A DNA stretch of 64,000 bases, from NCBI GenBank assembly GCA_947454235.1, contig CANGIY010000002.1, positions 357,296 to 421,295 of the forward strand. Reading direction: 5' to 3'. Each line of letters begins with the position of its first letter. Within the stretch, counting starts at the first letter, position 1. Below, in pieces: positions 44,071 through 52,042 of the stretch. The translations under genes and the position numbers were made by a program. Source of the stretch: Chitinophagaceae bacterium (lineage in GTDB: Bacteria > Bacteroidota > Bacteroidia > Chitinophagales > Chitinophagaceae). The notes beneath the pieces are model-generated. The model saw only the letters and a list, made by a program, of their open reading frames with translations, did no database searches and was not told the origin of the DNA.

Positions 44071-44153
44071 TTGAAACGATACTTATGTTAAAATCACTTT
44101 TGGTTGTATTGTTACAAGGATTTGTCCATTAAATAGTTCATCAAACTCAAAAC

Positions 44154-44627
44154 ATGGAAGATAAAAAAATAGAGTTCTTTTGCGCGACACCAGCCGACTA
44201 CAAGCTGATTACTGAATTGAGACTGGAATTTTCTGCTGAACTACTCGGTCCGCAAAGTGTTGAAAAGGAAGCATTAGTTCGTGACTCACTGGAAAATTAC
44301 TTCAAAGCTGAAATTGGCAAAAACTACATTAGTTGGTATGCAACTGTGAATGATGTACCGGCTGCTGCTGGAGGGCTTGTAATAAGAGTTCAGCCCGGCA
44401 ATTTTAAAAACCCTAGCGGCATTTGGGGCTATATAATGAGTGTGTACACTCGCCCACAATTCAGGCGCATGGGGTTAAGCTCGGGCATTATGAAAAGGCT
44501 GGTAGAAAGTGGCAGGGAACGTAACACTACCGCTTTCGAACTACACGCCACGAAGATGGGAGAACCAGTTTATATTAACGAAGGATTTGAAAAGTTCCAC
44601 GAACCCACTTACAGAAAGTTTTTCTAA
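44154..44627 (+). CDS. GNAT-family N-acetyltransferase
   Basis: A 157-residue acetyltransferase. The acetyl-CoA loop is YTRPQFRRMGLSSGIMKRL (RxxGxx motif), preceded by the strand WGYIMSVY and followed by the AFELHATKMGEPVYINEGF segment typical of motif B. It transfers an acetyl group from acetyl-CoA to an amine; the acceptor is unknown. It stands alone between the small lipoprotein gene and the O-acyltransferase gene. Confidence 0.9.
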   Translation: MEDKKIEFFCATPADYKLITELRLEFSAELLGPQSVEKEALVRDSLENYFKAEIGKNYISWYATVNDVPAAAGGLVIRVQPGNFKNPSGIWGYIMSVYTRPQFRRMGLSSGIMKRLVESGRERNTTAFELHATKMGEPVYINEGFEKFHEPTYRKFF

Positions 44628-44709
44628 AATAATTACCGTGCAATTGCCCCTATCTTTCGTGAATTGCATCTAAATTGCTGATTGAAAATTCCATCATTTC
44701 TTCACAACT

Positions 44710-45831
44710 ATGAAACGATTGCCCAGTCTCGATGTATTGAGGTGTATTGCCATCATCCTGGTGCTGGTCTTTCATTATTCTATACTATTCCCCCACCCCG
44801 AGTGGCTGGAACCGTACGGCAAATTTGGCTGGACCGGCGTTGATTTGTTTTTTGTATTGAGTGGCTACCTTATTGCTTCACAGTTGTTCCAACAAATTAA
44901 GGAAACAGAAAAAATAGATGTAACCGGGTTTTATGTCAAACGTGCGTTTCGCATTCTACCTATTTACTTTACGATACTGACTGCTTATTTCCTCTTTCCT
45001 GTTGTAAGAGAAAAAGAAGCGCTGCCCCCACTTTGGAAATTTCTCACCTTTACCCAAAACCTTGGTCTAAACCCCGCCACCTCGGGCACATTCTCACATG
45101 CATGGTCCTTGTGCATAGAAGAGCAATTTTACCTTGTTGTACCCGTTGTGCTATTGTTTCTGAACCCCCATAAAATCAACAGAAAGATTCCATTTTATTT
45201 GATTGCCCTACTCGGTTTGTCACTCGTTTTTCGAATACTCATGTTCAATTATAAGGTTGTGAATCAAGATGGTGAGGTAGATGGTTTGGCATGGTATCGA
45301 CTCATTTATTACCCCACGTATTGTAGATTGGATGGCATCTCAGTAGGAATGCTTTTGGCATGGATGAGAATTTACAAACCTGACTTCATCCAAAAATGGA
45401 ATACAAAACCTATCAAAGCTGCCCTTATTGCGACGGCAGTCATTGCATTTTCTTTCTACATCTGCCGAGACCAATTATCAATATTTGCGTCAACCTTAGG
45501 TTTTACGTTGGTTGCAATCGGTTATGGATTGTTGGTTGCATTTTCACTTCAATTCAAGCCCGACATTAAAAATCGCACATTGGCAGCCGCTCGATGGTTG
45601 GCTGATATTTCTTATGCTGCATACTTATGCCACAAAATAGTATTTCATTTATCCCAAAAGCTATTATCAGATAACGGCATCGATGAAACAAGTACCGTAG
45701 TTTTTGTCGCGAGCATCACTGCAACCCTTTTGGTTGCGACCGCTCTTCACTTAACCATTGAGAAAGCAGCATTCAAAATAAGAGACCGGGTACTTTTGAG
45801 GTTATCTACTTCCAAAAGTCAATGGAACTGA
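44710..45831 (+). CDS. Membrane O-acyltransferase (OafA/YrhL, acyltransferase 3)
   Basis: A 373-residue membrane protein with about ten helices. SLDVLRCIAIILVLVFHYS carries the family His near the N-terminus, GVDLFFVLSGYLIA follows, and FSHAWSLCIEEQFYLVVP is the second signature. It acylates sugars or lipids at the inner membrane, typically modifying lipopolysaccharide or capsule. The C-terminal SGNH esterase domain present in some members is absent. Its last 30 bp overlap the convergent TonB receptor gene. Confidence 0.9.
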   Translation: MKRLPSLDVLRCIAIILVLVFHYSILFPHPEWLEPYGKFGWTGVDLFFVLSGYLIASQLFQQIKETEKIDVTGFYVKRAFRILPIYFTILTAYFLFPVVREKEALPPLWKFLTFTQNLGLNPATSGTFSHAWSLCIEEQFYLVVPVVLLFLNPHKINRKIPFYLIALLGLSLVFRILMFNYKVVNQDGEVDGLAWYRLIYYPTYCRLDGISVGMLLAWMRIYKPDFIQKWNTKPIKAALIATAVIAFSFYICRDQLSIFASTLGFTLVAIGYGLLVAFSLQFKPDIKNRTLAAARWLADISYAAYLCHKIVFHLSQKLLSDNGIDETSTVVFVASITATLLVATALHLTIEKAAFKIRDRVLLRLSTSKSQWN

Positions 45832-48207
45832 GCACATCACACTAAAGTTTCGTCCCATATTGTAAATACCCATTCTGCCTGTTGCGTAGTTTTCAGGGGC
45901 GTAGCGCAAGCGGTTCAGGAAATTTTGATAGGCTACATCGGTTAAGTTTTGCCCTGCGATGGTGAGCGTGAGTATAGTTTTATGTTGTTTATTGCAAATA
46001 TCGGCTCCAATACCCGCATCAAGCAATGTATAACCCGGTGTTGATGTTTCAGTGTTATAGGCAGAAAACACATTGTTTTGTTCAGCATTGAATTCGAGCC
46101 CTACTTTGGCGTAAGCGTTTTTGAGGTACTTACCTATGTTTCTCCTTTGTGCACGCAATTCGGTCAACCATTTAAACGGTGGCATGTACGGCAAATTGCT
46201 GTTTCCATCAACTGCATTCAATAGCTTACCCCTTACATAAGAAAACGTATTCTCGAAGTGAATCCAATCAAACGGGTGTTGGTGGTAATCGATATACAAT
46301 TCGCCACCATACAAATTAGCTTCGCCTTGTGAATAAGTAAAAGCATCAAAATTATCAGGGTTGTTGGCAGCAATTGATGCAGGAGCAATTGCCATTTTTC
46401 GCACAAATATGTAGTGATTGATATAGTTATCAAACAATGCAACATTCACAAACAAGTGCTCTGAACTCCACTGATATCCAAGGTCAGCCTGTACACTATT
46501 TTCAGGTTTCAAACCCGGGTTACCAATTTCGTACCTAAAAGTTCCCTCATGCACTCCATTCGAAGCAAGTTCAGCAATATTAGGCGCACGGTATCCGCTT
46601 GATAAATTGGCCTTAAAAATGTTTGATTTATTCGCTTCATAGCTCACTCCTAAGCTACCTGATACTCCCGGAAAGTTATTTCTAATAGTATGAAAGATTT
46701 CATAATGCTGTATAGTTGGCATCTGCCCAAGAACAATATCTTTGGAATATACTTCCATGTTTCTGATATCATACCTCAATCCACCAGCAACGCTCCATTT
46801 GTTGATTTCCTTCTTGCCCATTATAAACAAGCCTCCATCGAACAAACGATAGTCAGGAATGAGGTATTCAGTGCCTTCATTGTTGTTCCATTGGCTCATG
46901 CCATTTAAACCAGTGGTCACATTCCAGCCTTTCACCTGTGGCAAATAATATTTTAAATCGTAGGTGGCAGTTTGTAACAACAACGACAAACCCGGCTCAT
47001 CAGGTGCAAGAACATCGCCAAATTCTTTCCTTTCATTGCGCTGATACCCTACTACAAGCCCAATTCTACCGCCATTATTGAGGTAGTAACTGTTTTCAAG
47101 TACTAGCTTCCGATGAACTATGTCTTGGTAAGGCACCGACATTGCATAGCTCTTTGCATCTGAAGCATTCACGATTGCGTCTGTAGCAACACCATTAATG
47201 TTCTCGGTTTTAATAAAACTACCTGTAGCTGAGTCTCTGTCACCTTCCGGCAAACCAGTCTTCAATTCATAGGAAGTAACATAGGCTTTCAAAAAGCCCC
47301 ATTTTTTATTTATGCCCCAACTTGCCCCAAAATTGGTATTCTGGAACCTTGAATTAAATACGGCACCATCATATTTATTAGAAAAATCGTGCGCTATTTT
47401 TTGTGTTCCGTACACCTGCCAGCTCACCCCGTTTTTATTACCACCAATCTCGGCATGTAAAGCCGATAACCCGGAATTGGTTTGATAGTTGGCGGCAACA
47501 TTACCGGTCATTTTCCCTTCAGGAATATTAGGCGTCGAGATAATATTGACCACACCAGCCATAGCATCTGAGCCATAGGCTAATGAGGCCGGTCCCTTAA
47601 GCACTTCGACACGGGTAACGTTATAATCGTCTATTTCAATACCATGTTCATCGCCCCATTGCTGCCCTTCCTGCCTTACACCATCGTTTAAGGTAATTAC
47701 CCTGTTATAACCCAAACCACGAATGACCGGTTTTGAAATTGATGCACCTGTTGAAATAGCAGAAACGCCAGGAATAGATGTGATAGCATCAATGATATTA
47801 GAAGATGCATTCTCACGCATTTCCTTCAATGTCATACTTTGAATGGGTGTAATGCTCTTTCTCTCCTCAGTTGCAAGACTAGTACCTGTGATTACAATTT
47901 CGTTTTTTTCCAATACACTTTCATGCATCACAAAATCAAGAATCGTAACATATTCAATCTTTACCATTCTATGAATGGTTGCAAAACCCAACTCATGTAC
48001 CTCTATCGTGTAATTTCCGCCCGGTAAATCTTTAATACTATAGTAGCCGCCCGTGTCTGTTACTACTCCTGTTTTGAGATCAGGAATTTCAACTATGGCA
48101 CCTTGAATAGCAACTCCGAATGAATCCATCACTTTACCCTTAATTGTATTAGCCATTGTAGTTGTAGACAACAAAAAAACTATGACTAAGGAGGAAAGCT
48201 TTGACAT
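45802..48207 (-). CDS. TonB-dependent receptor with carboxypeptidase-like domain, ZnuD-like
   Basis: An 801-residue receptor from the ATG at 48207. Signal peptide; carboxypeptidase-regulatory-like domain (about 20-100: IKGKVMDSFGVAIQGAIVEI, cut short here); plug (about 110-220) with IIDAITSIPGVSAI, VIRGLGYNRVITLNDGVR and VEVLKGPASLAYGSDAM; then the barrel with GYRAPNIAELASNGVHEGT. The last motif and the plug resemble the zinc receptor ZnuD and related metal receptors. It is divergent from a magnesium-type P-ATPase gene, which fits a metal theme but does not prove one. Convergent overlap of 30 bp with the acyltransferase gene. Confidence 0.87.
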   Translation of the reverse strand: MSKLSSLVIVFLLSTTTMANTIKGKVMDSFGVAIQGAIVEIPDLKTGVVTDTGGYYSIKDLPGGNYTIEVHELGFATIHRMVKIEYVTILDFVMHESVLEKNEIVITGTSLATEERKSITPIQSMTLKEMRENASSNIIDAITSIPGVSAISTGASISKPVIRGLGYNRVITLNDGVRQEGQQWGDEHGIEIDDYNVTRVEVLKGPASLAYGSDAMAGVVNIISTPNIPEGKMTGNVAANYQTNSGLSALHAEIGGNKNGVSWQVYGTQKIAHDFSNKYDGAVFNSRFQNTNFGASWGINKKWGFLKAYVTSYELKTGLPEGDRDSATGSFIKTENINGVATDAIVNASDAKSYAMSVPYQDIVHRKLVLENSYYLNNGGRIGLVVGYQRNERKEFGDVLAPDEPGLSLLLQTATYDLKYYLPQVKGWNVTTGLNGMSQWNNNEGTEYLIPDYRLFDGGLFIMGKKEINKWSVAGGLRYDIRNMEVYSKDIVLGQMPTIQHYEIFHTIRNNFPGVSGSLGVSYEANKSNIFKANLSSGYRAPNIAELASNGVHEGTFRYEIGNPGLKPENSVQADLGYQWSSEHLFVNVALFDNYINHYIFVRKMAIAPASIAANNPDNFDAFTYSQGEANLYGGELYIDYHQHPFDWIHFENTFSYVRGKLLNAVDGNSNLPYMPPFKWLTELRAQRRNIGKYLKNAYAKVGLEFNAEQNNVFSAYNTETSTPGYTLLDAGIGADICNKQHKTILTLTIAGQNLTDVAYQNFLNRLRYAPENYATGRMGIYNMGRNFSVMCSVPLTFGSR

Positions 48208-48250
48208 TATATTACCGATTTGCATTATTTGCAGCAAAAATTATGCCGAA

Positions 48251-48288
48251 ACTTTACAAAAGGTCAGAGAAGACCATGACTTTACAAA
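48251..48288. promoter_or_regulatory. Direct repeats around a small hairpin between receptor and mgtA
   Basis: ACTTTACAAA occurs at 48251-48260 and 48279-48288, flanking GGTC-AGAGAA-GACC (48262-48275). The block lies in the divergent spacer, 44 bp upstream of the receptor start and about 78 bp before mgtA. It could be a shared operator. A near-consensus box, TAACTTTA, precedes mgtA. Confidence 0.4.
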
Positions 48289-48365
48289 TAGCTGACGTGA
48301 TAAACATTGTATTAATATTGTTTAAGAGTGCCTGAGGCTATTAATTTTAGGTGTAACTTTATAAA

Positions 48366-50900
48366 ATGGAAAACACCTCGTTTTCAACCATACAGCATCA
48401 ATTTTGGTCAAAACCAATCGCAACCGTACTGCAATCGCTACAATCAACCAAAGCAGGTTTACCAACAGATGAAGCCAAAAGGCGGCTTTCTACTTTCGGT
48501 AAAAACACAATTGCTAATAAGAAGAAATCAGGCGCAATTTTATTGTTCCTCACTCAATTTAAGAGTCCAATCACGCTTCTTTTGATATTTACTGCAGTGC
48601 TCTCGTTTACCCTAGGCGACCGGACTGACACCATTATTATTATGGTAATCATTCTGATAAGTAGTTTGTTGGGCTATTTTCAGGAGCGGGGTGCGCAAAA
48701 TGCGGTACAGGAATTATTAAAGCTCGTCCAGCTTAAATGCCATGTAATACGAGATGGAATAGAACACGAAATTTCAGTTGAAGATGTAGTACCGGGCGAC
48801 CTTATTTCATTTTCAGCCGGCGACATCATTCCTGCCGATTGTTTGATTATCAGTTCTCAGGAATTGTATATTGATGAGGCGGCATTTACCGGAGAAACGT
48901 ACCCGGTGGAAAAAATACCCGGAGTTGTTGAAGCGAACGCCGGCATTTCGAAACGCACCAACTCACTTTTCATGGGTTCGCATGTTATCTCCGGGAAAGG
49001 AGCTGCGGTCGCTGTTTCGACTGGTTCGGCAACAGAATTTGGAGCGATATCTCAGGAACTGGCTTCAAAGCAACCAGAAACAGAATTTGAACGCGGCATC
49101 AGAAAATTTGGATACTTGTTGATGGAAATTACGCTGATGCTGGTTATCGTCATTTTTGCCATCAATGTGTACCTGCATAAACCAGTACTGGAATCATTTT
49201 TGTTTTCGCTAGCGTTAGCTGTCGGACTTACACCTCAATTGTTGCCCGCCATCATTACCATCAATCTTTCGAAGGGTGCCAAATCGATGGCAGGAGAAAA
49301 AGTAATTGTAAAGCGCCTCTCGTCCATTGAGAATATTGGCAGCATGAATATTCTTTGCTCTGATAAAACTGGTACCATCACCGAAGGAAAAGTAACCCTC
49401 AAAGACACCGTTGACTTAAATGGCAATCACAATGACGAGCTTTTGAAATATGCATGGCTCAACGCGTCGATGCAAAAAGATTTCAGGAACCCGATTGATG
49501 AAGCCATTAGTTGCGCAAAATGCAACAGTACTGAAGCCTACAATTTCATTAGCGAAATACCGTATGACTTTATCAGAAAACGCCTTTCGATATTGGTTGA
49601 CGGGCCTGAGGGAGCTTTGTTGATTACCAAGGGTGCGGTGAACAATGTACTTGAAGTATGTTCTTTTTCGGGCAGCCTTTCAGACCCACTCGATATTCAA
49701 AACACACGAGAGCAAATAATAACGCAATACAAAGTGCTGAGTGAACAGGGATTGCGTACTCTCGCATTGGCTGCGAAAAAAATGCCGGGTGCAACAGATA
49801 TTACTAAAGACCAAGAATCGGGATTGGTGTTTTTAGGGTTCATTACGCTATTCGACCCTCCTAAAAAAGATGCACGGGAAACAATAGAACAACTAAATAA
49901 ACTAGGCGTTCAGCTCAAGGTAATAACGGGCGACAATGCACTGGTTGCCAGAAGTTTAGCTTTGCAAATGGGCTTCCAAAACCCGGTAATACTTACGGGC
50001 AAAGACCTGCATGAGATGTCAGAGACTGCACTTAAATTCAGGCTACCTAAAACGCATATATTTGCTGAAGTTGAACCCAATCAAAAAGAGAAAATCATTA
50101 CACTTTTAAAAAGTGCTGGTAATGTGGTTGGCTTTATGGGTGATGGCATCAATGACGCACCTGCATTACACGCTGCCGATGTGGGTATCTCGGTTGATAC
50201 TGCTGTAGACGTTGCTAAAGAAGCTGCCGACATCGTTCTTTTAAGCAATCAATTAGAGGTATTAATACAAGGTATCATTTCAGGGCGAAAGACCTTTGCC
50301 AATACTATGAAGTACATTTTTATGGCAACAAGTGCCAACTTTGGCAATATGTTCTCAATGGCTGGAGCTTCTTTATTTCTTCCGTTCTTACCCCTTTTAC
50401 CCAAACAAATTTTACTAACAAATATACTTACCGACCTACCTGAAATGACGATAGCCACTGATTCGGTAGATAAAGAGTCTATCACTCAACCCAAAAGGTG
50501 GGATATCAAATTCATTCAAAAGTTCATGGTGGTTTTCGGGCTCATCAGTTCGGTGTTTGATTACCTTACATTCTTTGTTTTGATGTGGCTTTTTAAAGCT
50601 GGTGAACAGAGTTTTCAAACAGGTTGGTTCACTGAATCGGTCATATCAGCTTCGTTGATTGTACTGGTGGTAAGAACAAGGAAACCGTTTCTAAAAAGTC
50701 TACCAGGAAAACTGTTGGCGGGTACTACCCTTTTAGTTGTATTGGCGGTGCTTGCCTTACCTTATACTCCAGTTGCGGGTTTGTTTGGCTTTAGTGCTAT
50801 GCCATTGAATTTCTATCTGGCGAACTTGGGAATTGTTACAGCTTACATTTTCAGTGCTGAAATGGCCAAAAAGTGGTTTTACAAAAAGGTAAAGTATTAA
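48366..50900 (+). CDS. mgtA: Magnesium-translocating P-type ATPase (P3B)
   Basis: An 844-residue inner-membrane pump that imports magnesium with ATP. The phosphorylated Asp is at about 333 in LCSDKTGTITEG, the actuator loop is FTGETYPVEK (about 175), and the hinge GDGINDAPAL is near 592. NLSKGAKSMAGEKVIVKRLSS-type sequence before the P domain and the C-terminal helix pattern match MgtA/MgtB. Length is slightly below enteric MgtA (about 900), mainly at the N-terminus. No MgtL-like leader peptide is apparent in the 158-bp upstream spacer. Only 1 bp separates its stop from the convergent DUF486 gene. Confidence 0.93.
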   Translation: MENTSFSTIQHQFWSKPIATVLQSLQSTKAGLPTDEAKRRLSTFGKNTIANKKKSGAILLFLTQFKSPITLLLIFTAVLSFTLGDRTDTIIIMVIILISSLLGYFQERGAQNAVQELLKLVQLKCHVIRDGIEHEISVEDVVPGDLISFSAGDIIPADCLIISSQELYIDEAAFTGETYPVEKIPGVVEANAGISKRTNSLFMGSHVISGKGAAVAVSTGSATEFGAISQELASKQPETEFERGIRKFGYLLMEITLMLVIVIFAINVYLHKPVLESFLFSLALAVGLTPQLLPAIITINLSKGAKSMAGEKVIVKRLSSIENIGSMNILCSDKTGTITEGKVTLKDTVDLNGNHNDELLKYAWLNASMQKDFRNPIDEAISCAKCNSTEAYNFISEIPYDFIRKRLSILVDGPEGALLITKGAVNNVLEVCSFSGSLSDPLDIQNTREQIITQYKVLSEQGLRTLALAAKKMPGATDITKDQESGLVFLGFITLFDPPKKDARETIEQLNKLGVQLKVITGDNALVARSLALQMGFQNPVILTGKDLHEMSETALKFRLPKTHIFAEVEPNQKEKIITLLKSAGNVVGFMGDGINDAPALHAADVGISVDTAVDVAKEAADIVLLSNQLEVLIQGIISGRKTFANTMKYIFMATSANFGNMFSMAGASLFLPFLPLLPKQILLTNILTDLPEMTIATDSVDKESITQPKRWDIKFIQKFMVVFGLISSVFDYLTFFVLMWLFKAGEQSFQTGWFTESVISASLIVLVVRTRKPFLKSLPGKLLAGTTLLVVLAVLALPYTPVAGLFGFSAMPLNFYLANLGIVTAYIFSAEMAKKWFYKKVKY

Positions 50901-50901
50901 G

Positions 50902-51273
50902 CTACCACTTTTTAAAAATCACGAAAACCGCAGCAATAATCAACATGAACCCAACCACATGGTTCCATGCCAATTTCTGATCTTTAAAGAAAATGATGGA
51001 AAAAGCCATAAACACAGTGAGTGTGATGGCTTCCTGAAGCGTCTTTAATTCAACGAGTGTAAAAGGACCACCGTTTTCTTTGAACCCAAGCTTATTGGCA
51101 GGCACCTGAAAAATGTACTCAAACAAAGCTAGCCCCCAGCTTATACCAATTACAGCAATTAAACCCAGGTTTTTACCCCAATCGTATTCTTTAAACTTTA
51201 GGTGACCATACCATGCGAAAGTCATGAAAGTATTAGAAACCAGCAGGAGTAAGATTGTTTTAAGCCCTTTCAT
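50902..51273 (-). CDS. DMT-family small membrane protein (DUF486)
   Basis: A 123-residue protein with four membrane helices, starting MKGLKTILLLLVSNTFMTFA. TFAWYGHLKFK, WGLALFEYIFQVPANK and GFKENGGPFTLVELKTLQE are the diagnostic DUF486 segments. It is related to small multidrug or metabolite exporters of the DMT superfamily, but no substrate is known. It lies downstream of trxA on the same strand beyond a terminator, so it needs its own promoter or depends on read-through. Confidence 0.92.
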   Translation of the reverse strand: MKGLKTILLLLVSNTFMTFAWYGHLKFKEYDWGKNLGLIAVIGISWGLALFEYIFQVPANKLGFKENGGPFTLVELKTLQEAITLTVFMAFSIIFFKDQKLAWNHVVGFMLIIAAVFVIFKKW

Positions 51274-51290
51274 TGATTCAAATTTGGCAT

Positions 51291-51316
51291 AAAAAAAGCC
51301 GGTTTTGCAACCGGCT
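51291..51316 (-). terminator. Rho-independent terminator after trxA
   Basis: On the minus strand AGCCGGTT (51316-51309) pairs with AACCGGCT (51304-51297) around a 4-nt loop and is followed by seven T. Confidence 0.92.
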
Positions 51317-51338
51317 CAAATATATTCACGATACTTAA

Positions 51339-51662
51339 TTAAGCACCCAACATTTTTTCAATTTTCTTTTCAAAAGCAGCTTTTGGAGCAGCACCAATTT
51401 GTTTATCAACGATTTTACCGTCTTTGATGAACAGAATGCAAGGGATGCTGGTGATACCAAAGTTAACAGAAACATTAGGGTTCTCGTCAACGTTTACTTT
51501 ACCAATGTTTACACGTCCTTCATATTGAGTTGCCAACGCATCAATCGTTGGGCCGATTTGAAGGCATGGTCCGCACCATGGAGCCCAAAAGTCTACAACA
51601 GTTGGTTGACTTGCTTTCAAAACTTCTTGTTCGAAATTTCCATCGTGGAATACTTTTGCCAT
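51339..51662 (-). CDS. trxA: Thioredoxin
   Basis: A 107-residue cytosolic thioredoxin with the active site WCGPC (Cys30 and Cys33), buried Asp24 (VVDFWAPW), the cis-Pro loop TSIPCILF and full family length. It reduces protein disulfides using thioredoxin reductase. A third cysteine directly follows the cis-Pro (SIPC), which is uncommon. It has the clearest promoter in the window (51692-51721) and a terminator just downstream. Confidence 0.96.
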   Translation of the reverse strand: MAKVFHDGNFEQEVLKASQPTVVDFWAPWCGPCLQIGPTIDALATQYEGRVNIGKVNVDENPNVSVNFGITSIPCILFIKDGKIVDKQIGAAPKAAFEKKIEKMLGA

Positions 51663-51691
51663 ATTATTTGATTGCTTTTATTTTGCTGACA

Positions 51692-51721
51692 CAAAGTTAA
51701 GAGATTATTACCCCCAACAAA
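51692..51721 (-). promoter_or_regulatory. Promoter of trxA, both elements visible
   Basis: On the minus strand, TTTG (51721-51718), an 18-nt spacer, then TAACTTTG (51699-51692). This fits the Bacteroidota pattern TTG-N17-23-TAnnTTTG. The -7 box ends 29 nt before the ATG. Confidence 0.75.
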
Positions 51722-52042
51722 CATTGTAGGTTGTAATAGCATTATTTAAATTTCACATGATGTGCATAAATGCCGGTATTCATTACCATTTTTCAATTTC
51801 AACACGTTCATTCATTAACTAACAGTAAATAATATAATACCTCCCTAAGAAAAACCAGTTCTTTCAACCTAAAAGTTCGCATTTTTCGATTACTTTTATC
51901 ACGAATTTGTGTCTTTTTTCATGCGTTCAACCGTAATAAGTTGAATATAAATGAGTCACGAAAACCTTACACCTCATGACTTTACCCACCAAAAGATTTA
52001 AGAAAAACTATTCACAATAAACGAACCTAAATTTTATTCAAA
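51722..52042. other. Intergenic spacer, no gene seen
   Basis: This AT-rich stretch separates the divergent trxA and giant surface-protein genes. I see no RNA gene, no exact TAnnTTTG box for the surface gene and no strong hairpin. Confidence 0.6.

Noticed and set aside
51663..52042. Possible tRNA or small RNA in the 380-bp spacer
   Set aside because: No TTCRA arm, acceptor stem or strong terminator hairpin was found; only the trxA promoter is clear.
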